In this document: positions 50,568 to 59,619 of the stretch, in pieces | Layout of the letters: each line of letters starts with the position of its first letter | How positions within the stretch are numbered: position 1 is the first letter of the stretch | From: Pseudomonas gregormendelii | GTDB taxonomy: Bacteria > Pseudomonadota > Gammaproteobacteria > Pseudomonadales > Pseudomonadaceae | Reading direction: 5' to 3' | Assembly (NCBI RefSeq): GCF_017114825.1 | Contig: NZ_JADEVO010000010.1 | Coordinates: forward strand, 1 to 64,000 | Length of the DNA: 64,000 nt | Notes under the pieces: generated by a model | What the model was told of the DNA's origin: nothing | Database searches by the model: none | What the model saw: the letters and a program-made list of their open reading frames with translations, nothing else | Program-made: the position numbers and the translations under genes

Positions 50568-51050
50568 ATGTTGGAGAACTACTATCGGGAGCTGGTGTGT
50601 TTCCTGAACGCCAAGCTAGGTAACCGTCAGGTGGCTGAAGACGTGGTGCATGACGCCTATCTGCGGGTACTTGAACGCTCCAGCACCACACCGATCGAGC
50701 AACCGCGGGCCTTTCTCTATCGCACTGCGCTCAACCTGGTGATCGACGATCACCGACGCAATGCCCTGCGCCAGGTCGAGTCGCTGGAAGTGCTCGATAA
50801 CGAGGAGCGCTACTTCACCCCGTCGCCACATAACAGCCTCGACCACGGCCAGCGCCTGGAAATGCTCCAGCGCGCCTTGTCGGAACTGCCCCGGCTGTCC
50901 CGGGAGAGCTTTATGCTGCGCAAGATCGATGGCCTGTCCCATCCCGAAATTGCCGAGCACCTGGGCATTTCCCGAGCCCTGGTGGAAAAACACATCGTCA
51001 ACGCGATGAAACATTGCCGGGTGCGGATGCGGCAATGGGATGGCCATTGA
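50568..51050 (+). CDS. fpvI: ECF sigma factor FpvI
   Basis: A 160-aa extracytoplasmic-function sigma factor that directs transcription of fpvA when ferripyoverdine binds FpvA. Sigma region 2 is NRQVAEDVVHDAYLRVLE with RAFLYRTALNLVID. Region 4 is LPRLSRESFMLRKIDGLSHPEIAEHLGISRALVEKHI. The start at 50568 (MLENYYRELVCFLNAKLG) follows the known FpvI N-terminus. An ATG at 50553 is a possible alternative, since GGGAG sits only two bases before the chosen start. Its anti-sigma factor FpvR is not adjacent. Confidence 0.9.
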   Translation: MLENYYRELVCFLNAKLGNRQVAEDVVHDAYLRVLERSSTTPIEQPRAFLYRTALNLVIDDHRRNALRQVESLEVLDNEERYFTPSPHNSLDHGQRLEMLQRALSELPRLSRESFMLRKIDGLSHPEIAEHLGISRALVEKHIVNAMKHCRVRMRQWDGH

Positions 51051-51078
51051 CCCTGACGCTCTCGTCAAGGGTAAGTAT

Positions 51079-51102
51079 TAAATTTTGTTTCACTGTCCTC
51101 GT
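51079..51102 (+). promoter_or_regulatory. PvdS iron-starvation box, pvdA
   Basis: Exact TAAAT-N16-CGT, 90 bp before the pvdA start and just after fpvI. Confidence 0.88.
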
Positions 51103-51192
51103 TTCCTATCAACAGACGACCTGGCACTCGCCGCCTTGGTCACTCAGCTTTTTCTCCCCGCTGTTGAGGGGCTCATCCAGAGGACACTGGAA

Positions 51193-52530
51193 ATGACACA
51201 GGCAATTGCATCGCCCATCGTTCACGACCTGATCGGCGTCGGTTTCGGCCCTTCGAACCTGGCACTGGCCATCGCCCTGCAAGAGCGCGGGCCGACCCAG
51301 GGTGAACTGGATGTACTGTTCCTCGACAAACAGGCCGACTACCGCTGGCACGGCAATACCCTGGTCACCCAGAGCGAGCTGCAGATCTCCTTCCTCAAGG
51401 ACCTGGTGACCCTGCGCAACCCCACCAGCCCTTACTCGTTTGTCAATTACCTCAAGCACCACGGGCGCCTGGTGGACTTCATCAACCTCGGCACTTTTTA
51501 CCCGTGCCGCATGGAGTACAACGACTACCTGCGCTGGGTCGCCGCGCAGTTCGACGCGCAGAGCCGCTACGGTGAAGAAGTGCTGACCATCGAGCCGGTG
51601 CTGCACAACCAGCAGGTCGAGGCGCTGCGAGTGATCTCCCGTGACGCACAGGGCCAGCAGCACGTGCGCACCACCCGTTCGGTGGTGGTCAGCGCCGGCG
51701 GGACCCCGCGCATCCCCGAGGCGTTCAAGTCTCTCAAGGGCGATAGCCGGGTGTTCCATCATTCGCAATACCTGGCGCAGATGGCCCGTCAGCCCTGCGT
51801 GAACAACCAGCCAATGAGCATCGCGATCATTGGCGGCGGCCAGAGCGCGGCAGAAGCTTTTATCGATCTGAACGACAGCTTCCCGTCGGTGCAGGTGGAC
51901 ATGATCCTGCGCGGCTCGGCGTTGAAACCGGCGGATGACAGCCCCTTCGTCAACGAAGTGTTCTCGCCGGAATTCACCGACCTGGTGTTCCAGCAGGCCA
52001 GCACTGAACGTGAGCGGCTGGTGAACGAGTACCACAACACCAACTATTCGGTGGTGGACATTGACCTGATCGAGCGCATCTACGGCATTTTCTATCGCCA
52101 GAAAGTCTCAGGCATCGCCCGCCACGCTTTCCGCACCCTGACCACCATCGAAAAAGCCACCGCCACCGAGCGCGGCATCGAGCTGGCGGTGCGCAACAAC
52201 GCCACCGGTGAAGTCACGGTTCGCCTCTACGACGCCGTGGTGCTGGCCACCGGTTACGAACGCCAGATGCACCGCAAACTGCTGGCGCCGCTGGAACAAT
52301 ACCTGGGCGAGTTCGAGGTGGATCGCCACTACAAACTCATCACCGACGAGCGCTGCACAGCGGGCATTTACATGCAGGGATTTTGTCAGGCCAGCCACGG
52401 ACTGAGCGACACCTTGCTGTCAATCCTGCCGATTCGCGCAGACGAAATTGCCGGGTCGTTGTATGAGCATGGCAAGAGTCGTGGGCATAGCCGCTCGGTG
52501 GTGGATTTGTTGTTGGCGACGGCTAGCTGA
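51193..52530 (+). CDS. pvdA: L-ornithine N5-monooxygenase PvdA
   Basis: A 445-aa FAD/NADPH hydroxylase that makes N5-hydroxyornithine, the hydroxamate precursor of pyoverdine. The FAD motif is GVGFGPSNLALAI, the NADPH motif is IIGGGQSAAEAFID, and the substrate motif is DLVTLRNPTSPYSF. The C-terminal ATGYERQ is typical. The start at 51193 (MTQAIASPIVHDLIGVG) gives the usual PvdA length, and GAGGA lies upstream. Its own PvdS box drives it. The two hydroxyornithine-type A domains of the second NRPS are the expected consumers. Confidence 0.95.
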   Translation: MTQAIASPIVHDLIGVGFGPSNLALAIALQERGPTQGELDVLFLDKQADYRWHGNTLVTQSELQISFLKDLVTLRNPTSPYSFVNYLKHHGRLVDFINLGTFYPCRMEYNDYLRWVAAQFDAQSRYGEEVLTIEPVLHNQQVEALRVISRDAQGQQHVRTTRSVVVSAGGTPRIPEAFKSLKGDSRVFHHSQYLAQMARQPCVNNQPMSIAIIGGGQSAAEAFIDLNDSFPSVQVDMILRGSALKPADDSPFVNEVFSPEFTDLVFQQASTERERLVNEYHNTNYSVVDIDLIERIYGIFYRQKVSGIARHAFRTLTTIEKATATERGIELAVRNNATGEVTVRLYDAVVLATGYERQMHRKLLAPLEQYLGEFEVDRHYKLITDERCTAGIYMQGFCQASHGLSDTLLSILPIRADEIAGSLYEHGKSRGHSRSVVDLLLATAS

Positions 52531-52555
52531 GATTCCCGAGGTTAGTTCGAAACAC

Positions 52556-52651
52556 CTCTGTGGGAGCAAAGCTGGTTCGCGATTTCTGTCAGGCATTCAA
52601 CATTTGAGCTGACGGGTACACCGCCATCGCGAGCCAGCTTTGCTCCTACAT
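52556..52651. repeat. REPIN after pvdA
   Basis: Inverted arms TGTGGGAGCAAAGCTGGTTC and GCGAGCCAGCTTTGCTCCTA around a unique centre. The rest of the 266-bp gap up to the regulator shows no gene. Confidence 0.85.
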
Positions 52652-52796
52652 CAATGATCGACCACCATCGCTACAGGCCGGGCTCCTGCAAGGTTAGCGT
52701 GCGCCTGCAACCTGTACCCCATCAAAAAAAACGCCATCAGGCAGCCATCGCCGCGCCCTCTCGCTACAATGCCCGTCATGTCTTGCAGAGGTGCCT

Positions 52797-53423
52797 ATGG
52801 TCAAAGCGATGGTGGTAGACGATCACCCGTTCATTCGGGCATCAGTCTCAATGCTCCTGCAGCAGGAAAATATCGAAGTGATCGCCCAGGCCGGCAACGG
52901 CGCGGACGCCGTGCAACGTGCCCGCGAACTCGCCCCGGACCTGATCATCCTCGACATCGCCATGCCCAGGCTTGATGGCCTGCAAGTCATCAGCCGGATC
53001 ATGACCGACCAACCGCATTGCAAAATCGTAGTACTGACCTCGCAATCGCCGATCTTCTACGCCATGCGTTGCATGAAGGCCGGTGCCGCCGGCTATATCT
53101 CCAAAAATGACGACCTCGACGAACTGGTCAGGGCCATCAAGGCCGTCCTGACCGGCTACACCTTCTTTCCAAACCTGGCGAGCAGCTCAGTGCGGCGCAG
53201 TGATGCCCAGGCCACTGACCTGGAACTGATCCAGAGCCTGTCCGATCGAGAACTGACGATTTTGCAGCAATTGTCCAACGGCATGAGCAATAAGGAGATC
53301 GGCGAAGCCATGCTGCTGAGCAGCAAGACCATCAGCACCTACAAGACCCGCCTGATCGAAAAACTCAACGTGAAGTCCGTGGTGTACCTCGCCGATTTCG
53401 CCAAGCGCAATCAGTTGGTGTGA
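52797..53423 (+). CDS. LuxR-type response regulator (RocA1/BvgA-like)
   Basis: A 208-aa two-domain regulator. The receiver (1-120) has the acid pair VDDH, phosphoacceptor Asp in IILDIAMP and Lys in GYISKNDD. The C-terminal LuxR/FixJ HTH (145-208) is LSDRELTILQQLSNGMSNKEIGEAMLLSSKTISTYKTRL. The ATG at 52797 follows GAGG. The stop is directly followed by the ATG of the hybrid kinase, so the two are co-translated and are probably a phosphorelay pair. The resemblance to PAO1 RocA1 and Bordetella BvgA is by architecture and motif only. Confidence 0.9.
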   Translation: MVKAMVVDDHPFIRASVSMLLQQENIEVIAQAGNGADAVQRARELAPDLIILDIAMPRLDGLQVISRIMTDQPHCKIVVLTSQSPIFYAMRCMKAGAAGYISKNDDLDELVRAIKAVLTGYTFFPNLASSSVRRSDAQATDLELIQSLSDRELTILQQLSNGMSNKEIGEAMLLSSKTISTYKTRLIEKLNVKSVVYLADFAKRNQLV

Positions 53424-56400
53424 ATGAGTCGGGCATGGGGTAAATGGCTGGCCGTGGTGCTGTTGTCGGGCACCGTTCATTGCGTATGGGCCGCAGCAGC
53501 GCCGGTGGAAAACCTGCGGTTGCTGGGGCGTTCCCAGATCGAAGGCTACCAGGTGGCGCTCGATGAGCCCGACCGGCAATGGCTGCGTGACAAGGGCATA
53601 TTGGTGTTGGGCGCTTCGGCACCGGACTACCCGCCCTTTGGCATCACTGGCACCGGGCGTGACTATGAAGGGCTGACGGCCGACTACGCGGCATTGCTCG
53701 CCGAGCTACTGCAGGTGCGCATCGAAGTGCGGCGTTATCCGTCCCGGGCGGATGTGGTGCACGCGGTCCAGCAGGGCGAAGTCGACCTGCTCGGTACGTC
53801 CAACGACTTCGAGGCGGCGAACCCGCAGCTGGTGATGTCCAGCCCCTACGCCGAAGACCAGCCGACCCTCGTCACCCGCATCGGCGATAGCCAGAACGCC
53901 ACGCCGGACCTGGCTGGAAAACAGGTGGCGATGCTTTACCACTACCTGCCGCCGGAAGCCGTCAAGGCGCACTTTCCCAACGCCCGTTTGCAACTCTATC
54001 CCTCGACCTTGAGCGCGATCGGTGCGGTAGCCTTCGGCACGGCTGATGTCTACCTGGGCGATTCCATCAGCGCCAACTACCTGATCAACAAAAACTACCT
54101 GAACAACGTGCAATTGGCGGCCTTTCTCGACACCAACGTCAACGACTTCGCCTTTGCCATGACCGGGGACAACCCGCGCCTGCTGCGCATCGTCAATGCG
54201 GCGCTGGCGGTGATTCCGGCGAGCGAGCGGGTGAGCATCCAGCGACGCTGGAGCGCGGGCGGGGCGAACATGAGCGGGTTGCAAGTGTTGCAATTCAGCG
54301 CCGCGGAACGGCGCTGGATGGCGCAGCATCCCCACGTCAAGGTGGCCATAGACGAGAGTTTCCTGCCGGTGTCGTTTTACGGTCAGGACGGCAAGTTTCG
54401 CGGCCTGGGTGCCGATGTGCTGGCCAAGGTCGCGCTGCGCACCGGGTTGAAGTTCGACATTCAGCGCGTGCACACCGTCCCCAAGCTGATCCGGCAGGTC
54501 GAATCCGGCCGGGCGGACCTGCTGATCAGCCTGACCCCCAGCGCCGAGCGCGAGAAGTCCTTGCGGTTTACCCGTCCCTACCTCAGCACGCCTTACGTGC
54601 TGGTCAGCCGTACCTCCGGCGGCAGTCCCGCGACCCTGGACGAGATGGGTGGCAAACGCCTGGCGGTGATTCGCGGCACGCCGATGCGCGACCAGTTGAT
54701 CGAGCAGTACCCGGGCATTGAATTGATCGATGCCGACAACGCCGAGCACGCCATGACCCTGGTGGCCAACGGTCAGGCCGATGCTGCAGTCAGCGCGCTG
54801 ATCACTGCGCACTACATGATTTCCCGGCAGTATCGCGACCGGCTGCGGATCACCAGCACGGTCGGCACCGACTCCGCGCGCCTGGGCTTTGCGACCGCCC
54901 GCGATGCCGGCGAACTGTATTCGATCCTCGACAAAACCCTGCTGAGTATTCCCCCGGAGGAGCTGGACGAAGTGTCCAACCGCTGGCGCAGCGAAGTGGT
55001 GGTGGACGACAGCTATTGGGTACGGCATCGCGCGGCGATCATTCAAGGCTTCGCCCTGGCGGCCGTGTTGCTGTTGCTGGCACTGGGCTGGATCGCCTAC
55101 CTGCGCCAACTGATTGCCAAACGCAAGCAGGCGGAAGTGGCCCTCAGCGATCAGCTGGAATTCATGCGCGTGCTGATCGACGGCACGCCGCACCCGATCT
55201 ACGTGCGCGACCGCCAGGCACGGCTGCTGATCTGCAATTCGGGTTACCTCGACGTATTTGGCATCGAGCGCGACGAGGTGGTCGGCAAGACCGTGATCGA
55301 GGGCATGTTCAAGAACGTGCAGGAAGCGGCGGCCTGCCATGAAGATTACCTGCAGGTGATGAAGGACGGCCGGCCCCAGGTCCAGGATCGCCAGCTGACC
55401 CTGGGCGCAAACGTACTGACCATCTACCACTGGATGCTGCCGTACCGTGCCAGTAACGGTGAAGTGAGTGGTCTGATCGGGGGCTGGATCGATATCAGCG
55501 AGCGCCAGCGCCTGGTGCAGGCGCTGCGCGAAGCCAAGGACGACGCCGACACTGCGAACCGGGCGAAGACCACCTTCCTGGCCACGATGAGCCATGAGAT
55601 CCGCACGCCAATGAACGCTGTGATCGGCATGCTGGAACTGGCGATGAAGAAGGCCGAGCAGGGGCTGACCGACCGTTTTGCCATCGAAGTGGCCTCAGGT
55701 GCAGCGCGCAGCCTGCTTGATCTGATCGGCGATATCCTGGATGTCTCGCGCATTGAATCCGGGCATTTGAGCCTGGCCCCGGAGCGCGCCAACCTGGGTC
55801 AGCTGGTGATCGCCGTCACGCGTATTTTCGAGGGGCTGGCGCGACAGAAACAGCTGCGCCTGAGCCTTGAGCTGGATGTCGCCGCCCATCGCGAGGTGCT
55901 GGTCGACCCTCTGCGCTTCAAGCAGATCATCTCCAATTTGTTGAGCAACGCCATCAAGTTCACGGAGGCTGGCGAGGTCCATCTGCAAGTGAGGGTTTAC
56001 CCCGGTCCAGACGAGCGCCTGACGCTGCGTCTGCAGGTTGCCGACACTGGCATCGGCATTAGCGATGAGGATCAGCAACGGTTGTTCAGCCCATTCACCC
56101 AGGCCAGCAATAATCGCCAGTCGGCGCGCAGCGGCTCGGGCCTCGGGCTGGTCATCAGCCGCACGTTGTGCGAAATGATGGGCGGCCAGCTGACGTTGAA
56201 CAGCCATGTGGGGAAGGGCACCCGGGTTGACGTTGTCCTCGATCTGCCTACGCTGCAACCTCGGCATGAGCCAGCGACTGTGCCGGTCGCACCGGCACCG
56301 GCGCATCGTGCGTTGAGTATCCTGATCGTCGACGATTACCCGGCGAACCGCTTGCTGCTGTCCCAGCAACTGAGTTACCTCGGCCATCGGGTGCGGGATG

Positions 56401-57029
56401 CCGAAGACGGCGCGCAGGGTTTGCGCGCATGGCGTAGCCAGCCTTTTGATGTGGTCATCAGCGACTGCAACATGCCGGTCATGACAGGCTATGAACTGGC
56501 CCGGGTGATCCGCCAGGAAGAGCGCGACAAGGGCCTGGTGCCCAGCCTCATCCTGGGATTTACCGCCAATGCACAAGCCGAGGAAAAGCAGCGCTGCCTG
56601 GATGCGGGAATGGATGACTGCCTGTTCAAGCCGATCAGCCTCGAGGACCTCGGCGCCCGGCTGTCTAGCCTCGCCCCGAGTGCCGAGCAGGCAGCCACCC
56701 CGCTCACGGACGAGATTGACTTGGCCGGGCTGCACCAGTTGACGCGGGGCGACGAGGCCTCCATCAAGCGCCTGCTGGATGACCTGGCGTCCAGCAACGA
56801 TGACGATATGGCGCGGTTGATGCGGTTGTTCACGCAAAACGACGTGCCGGGGCTGGCGAACCTGGCTCACCGCATCAAGGGCGGTGCGCGAATCATCAAG
56901 GCTCAGGGGCTGATCGGCGCATGCGAGCGTCTGGAAACGGCTTGCGAGGTGGTGAACCCGGCGCAATTAACCGAGGCCATTGACGAGTTGCATCAGGCGA
57001 TGGAGCGGCTGGCGCAGCGGTTGGCGTGA
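53424..57029 (+). CDS. Unorthodox hybrid histidine kinase (RocS1/BvgS-like)
   Basis: A 1201-aa sensor kinase. A signal peptide (1-23) is followed by two periplasmic SBP_bac_3 (Venus flytrap) domains (about 48-270 and 290-510), a membrane helix (about 535-557), PAS (570-690), HisKA (His in ATMSHEIRTPMN, about 722), HATPase (DTGIGIS, SGSGLGLVIS), REC (964-1085, Asp in VISDCNMP) and HPt (His in LAHRIKGGARI, about 1148). All phosphorelay residues are present. It starts immediately after the regulator stop. The ligand sensed by the flytrap domains is unknown. Confidence 0.93.
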   Translation: MSRAWGKWLAVVLLSGTVHCVWAAAAPVENLRLLGRSQIEGYQVALDEPDRQWLRDKGILVLGASAPDYPPFGITGTGRDYEGLTADYAALLAELLQVRIEVRRYPSRADVVHAVQQGEVDLLGTSNDFEAANPQLVMSSPYAEDQPTLVTRIGDSQNATPDLAGKQVAMLYHYLPPEAVKAHFPNARLQLYPSTLSAIGAVAFGTADVYLGDSISANYLINKNYLNNVQLAAFLDTNVNDFAFAMTGDNPRLLRIVNAALAVIPASERVSIQRRWSAGGANMSGLQVLQFSAAERRWMAQHPHVKVAIDESFLPVSFYGQDGKFRGLGADVLAKVALRTGLKFDIQRVHTVPKLIRQVESGRADLLISLTPSAEREKSLRFTRPYLSTPYVLVSRTSGGSPATLDEMGGKRLAVIRGTPMRDQLIEQYPGIELIDADNAEHAMTLVANGQADAAVSALITAHYMISRQYRDRLRITSTVGTDSARLGFATARDAGELYSILDKTLLSIPPEELDEVSNRWRSEVVVDDSYWVRHRAAIIQGFALAAVLLLLALGWIAYLRQLIAKRKQAEVALSDQLEFMRVLIDGTPHPIYVRDRQARLLICNSGYLDVFGIERDEVVGKTVIEGMFKNVQEAAACHEDYLQVMKDGRPQVQDRQLTLGANVLTIYHWMLPYRASNGEVSGLIGGWIDISERQRLVQALREAKDDADTANRAKTTFLATMSHEIRTPMNAVIGMLELAMKKAEQGLTDRFAIEVASGAARSLLDLIGDILDVSRIESGHLSLAPERANLGQLVIAVTRIFEGLARQKQLRLSLELDVAAHREVLVDPLRFKQIISNLLSNAIKFTEAGEVHLQVRVYPGPDERLTLRLQVADTGIGISDEDQQRLFSPFTQASNNRQSARSGSGLGLVISRTLCEMMGGQLTLNSHVGKGTRVDVVLDLPTLQPRHEPATVPVAPAPAHRALSILIVDDYPANRLLLSQQLSYLGHRVRDAEDGAQGLRAWRSQPFDVVISDCNMPVMTGYELARVIRQEERDKGLVPSLILGFTANAQAEEKQRCLDAGMDDCLFKPISLEDLGARLSSLAPSAEQAATPLTDEIDLAGLHQLTRGDEASIKRLLDDLASSNDDDMARLMRLFTQNDVPGLANLAHRIKGGARIIKAQGLIGACERLETACEVVNPAQLTEAIDELHQAMERLAQRLA

Positions 57030-57057
57030 CCGCACTCAGGCATCATCAGACAATACT

Positions 57058-57092
57058 TGGGAAATTTCCTACAAGGTTTGGGGCGTTTCCTA
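57058..57092 (+). promoter_or_regulatory. BvgA-like heptad cluster before the REC-EAL gene
   Basis: Abutting inverted heptads TGGGAAA and TTTCCTA (57058-57071) are followed by another exact TTTCCTA at 57086-57092, 21 bp downstream. A -10-like TATGAT is at 57095-57100. TTTCCTA is the known Bordetella BvgA heptad, and its about 22-bp dimer spacing is the same. Confidence 0.55.
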
Positions 57093-57143
57093 AATATGAT
57101 CCGCTGGATAATCGTCTTCCCTTCCAAGACGAGTCGAGATGAC

Positions 57144-58349
57144 ATGACCTGCCCGGCACCGCGCGTTCTGATACTCGAAGACCACGCCTTTCAACGTTCA
57201 GTGGCCGTGAGCATGTTCCGGCAGGCAGGCTGTCGCGAGGTGTTCGAAGCTTGCGACGGAGCGCAGGCGCTGGCCATCCTGCAGGAGGTGGGGCCGGTCG
57301 ACATCGCCCTGTGCGATTTGCAGATGGAAGGCATGGACGGCCTGGAGTTCTTTCGCCGCCTGGGTGCCAGCGGGCAGGTCAGGTCGATCATCATCAGCAG
57401 TTCGCTGTCGGCGGACCTGCGGCGGGCGGTGCACCAGATCGTCTCCCTGCTGGGGCTTGAGTTGCTGGGTGATGTCGGCAAACCACTGCACCCTCAGGCG
57501 CTGCGCGAGTTGCTCGACAAACACCTGAGCCGTCTGCCGGTGACATCCGCGCCGGCAACGCCGTTGTTGCTGGCCAGCGAGAAGGAGGTGGGCGCGGCGC
57601 TCGCTCAAGGACAGATCCAGTCCTGGTACCAGCCCAAATTCCATCTGCACACTGGCCAGGTCTGTGGCGTCGAGGTGCTCAGCCGCTGGTTGCACCCGCA
57701 AAGGGGCGTACTGTCGCCGGCGGTGTACCTGCCGATACTGGAGCGGAACGGGCAGATGGACCGGCTGCTGTTCGCCCAGCTGGAACAGGCGCTGATGCTG
57801 CAGCGGGCCGCAGCAAGCCGCGGTTTTACCCTGAACATGGCGTTCAACCTGCAAAGCACGCAACTGGCCGACAGCGAACTGACGGCCAGCATCCGGCGTC
57901 TCTTGCTCCGCCATGGCCTGCCGGGCTCCGGATTGACCTTCGAACTCACCGAAAGCGGTTTGCTGCAGGCCCCTGCCACCAGCCTGGAGAACCTGGTGCG
58001 CCTGCGAATGATGGGTTGCCGGCTGTCCATCGACGACTTCGGTGCCGGGTTCTCTTCATTGCAGCGCCTGTGCCAGATGCCTTTCAACGAGATCAAGCTC
58101 GACGCCGAATTCGTCCGCGGCCTGGCGCACGAGCCGCGCTGTCGGGCGGCCATCATCAGCACCCTGGCGCTGGGGGACAGTCTGGGCATGTCGGTGGTCA
58201 TCGAAGGCATCGAGACCGATGCGCAGCGCCTGCACCTGATGTCGCTCGGCTGCGTTCAGGGGCAGGGCTACTGGTTTGCCCGTCCCATGAGTGGCGAGGA
58301 TTTGCTGGCCTGGTTGCAGCTGCGCGGCCAACTCCCGGGCGGTCGCTGA
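57144..58349 (+). CDS. REC-EAL response regulator, c-di-GMP phosphodiesterase (RocR-like)
   Basis: A 401-aa protein with an N-terminal receiver (LILEDH, Asp in IALCDLQMEG near residue 57) and a C-terminal EAL domain (about 150-395). The catalytic set looks complete: EVL in place of EAL, Asn in NMAFNLQ, Glu in FELTES, the Asp pair in IDDFGAG, Lys in IKLD, Glu in VIEGIET and QGYWFARP. An active phosphodiesterase is therefore likely. It is the RocR-like arm of the neighbouring kinase system and would lower c-di-GMP. The start at 57144 (MTCPAPRVLIL) is preferred over one at 57057, which overlaps the heptad promoter. GAGA precedes it. Confidence 0.9.
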   Translation: MTCPAPRVLILEDHAFQRSVAVSMFRQAGCREVFEACDGAQALAILQEVGPVDIALCDLQMEGMDGLEFFRRLGASGQVRSIIISSSLSADLRRAVHQIVSLLGLELLGDVGKPLHPQALRELLDKHLSRLPVTSAPATPLLLASEKEVGAALAQGQIQSWYQPKFHLHTGQVCGVEVLSRWLHPQRGVLSPAVYLPILERNGQMDRLLFAQLEQALMLQRAAASRGFTLNMAFNLQSTQLADSELTASIRRLLLRHGLPGSGLTFELTESGLLQAPATSLENLVRLRMMGCRLSIDDFGAGFSSLQRLCQMPFNEIKLDAEFVRGLAHEPRCRAAIISTLALGDSLGMSVVIEGIETDAQRLHLMSLGCVQGQGYWFARPMSGEDLLAWLQLRGQLPGGR

Positions 58350-58462
58350 TGGCGATGCGCTGACAAATGGAGTGGGAGTTTCGGAAAAGTCCTACATAAA
58401 GCTCCGTCTCGCATGCGTAGCCTTGCGTCATCTCGAATTTGACACCCTGCTGGGGGCCTACT

Positions 58463-58876
58463 TTGTCGAACAAAGCCTTGCGTATCCTGATTGCCGACGA
58501 GCAGCATTTTCAGCGCATGAGAATCGAACGGCTGTTCAATCAGCTCAACTATTACCGGGTCGCACCGGTTCACAGCCTTGAGGAACTGCTGACGCTGGTC
58601 GAGTACGGTTGCGAGCCGTTCGACCTGGTGGTGATCAACGCTTCGATGGCAGGTGATGCCTTGGACCTGCTGGATTTCTTTCGTGACAATGCCCAGGTTC
58701 GCCACGCCTTCATCTATGAAGGCCAGCGTGCAGAGCTTCCGCCGACTTCCGACGGTGATCAGCAGAACATCCAGGTCAGCCACACATCCCTGCCGGATCT
58801 GGCTTCGATCAGCCGCCTGATGTCGCTGATCGATCGTCGCCTACCGTCCGTCGGGACAGGCATTTCTGTCAGGTAG
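58463..58876 (+). CDS. Stand-alone degenerate receiver-domain protein
   Basis: A protein of about 137 aa with a receiver-like fold: LRILIADEQHFQRMRIERLF at the start and DLVVINASM where the phosphoacceptor should be. Asn replaces Asp at that site and Ala replaces the following Pro, so phosphorylation is not expected. No output domain follows. Start is uncertain: TTG at 58463 with GGGGG ten bases upstream, or TTG at 58439. It sits between the REC-EAL gene and a second LuxR regulator, and may act as a phosphorylation-independent partner of the kinase or EAL protein (inference). Confidence 0.75.
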   Translation: MSNKALRILIADEQHFQRMRIERLFNQLNYYRVAPVHSLEELLTLVEYGCEPFDLVVINASMAGDALDLLDFFRDNAQVRHAFIYEGQRAELPPTSDGDQQNIQVSHTSLPDLASISRLMSLIDRRLPSVGTGISVR

Positions 58877-58909
58877 TTTCAATCGTCGTGTTTTGTACAT
58901 GGAGTTGTG

Positions 58910-59533
58910 ATGAAGTCAGCACTGATTGTGGACGATCATCCGGTGGTTCGCGCCGCAGTCAAAATCGTGCTCCAACAGGAAGGTTTTCAGCGGATTTACG
59001 AGGCCAATTGCGGTAGCGAGGTCATGGCGATGGTCCGCGAGCACCAACCGGACGTGGTGGTGCTGGATATTTCCCTGCCCAAGCTCGACGGGCTGGAAGT
59101 ACTGGCAAGGCTTCACGACAGTGGCGAGCGATGCCCGGTGGTGGTCTTTTCCGCCCACGAGGCGATGCTCTTCCAGGACCGATGCATTCGCGCCGGTGCT
59201 GCGGCCTACGTCGCCAAGTCGAATGACCTGCAGCATTTGCACAAGGCCATACACGCGGTTACGGTCGGCTACACCTATTTTGCCCAGCTCTCGACCTCGG
59301 TTTCGCTCAGTGCATCGCAATGCAGTGAAAAGCAGCGGATAGATGGCCTGTCCAGTCGTGAACTGACCATCTGTCGCTACCTGGCCATGGGCATATCAAA
59401 CAAGCAGATCGCCGAAAACCTGCACCTGAGCCACAAGACCGTGAGCACCTACAAGACGCGGCTGATTAAAAAACTCGACGTCAAATCGGCGGTCCACCTG
59501 CGGGATTTCGCCTTGCGCAACCGCCTGATCTGA
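58910..59533 (+). CDS. LuxR-type response regulator, second paralogue
   Basis: A 207-aa regulator closely related to the one at 52797. The receiver acid pair is VDDH, Asp is in VVLDISLP and Lys in AYVAKSND. The HTH is LSSRELTICRYLAMGISNKQIAENLHLSHKTVSTYKTRL. The ATG at 58910 has GGAG five bases upstream. It is the last gene of the five-gene regulatory locus. The two paralogues keep almost the same recognition helix (KT-STYKTRL), so they may share DNA sites. Confidence 0.9.
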   Translation: MKSALIVDDHPVVRAAVKIVLQQEGFQRIYEANCGSEVMAMVREHQPDVVVLDISLPKLDGLEVLARLHDSGERCPVVVFSAHEAMLFQDRCIRAGAAAYVAKSNDLQHLHKAIHAVTVGYTYFAQLSTSVSLSASQCSEKQRIDGLSSRELTICRYLAMGISNKQIAENLHLSHKTVSTYKTRLIKKLDVKSAVHLRDFALRNRLI

Positions 59534-59619
59534 GTGAACGTCTTCCTGCATGGGCGTCGCCTGGCAACAGGCATACAGCGCCTGGACATCAGCCTCGCTC
59601 AGGTTTGAAGGCCTTTCCC

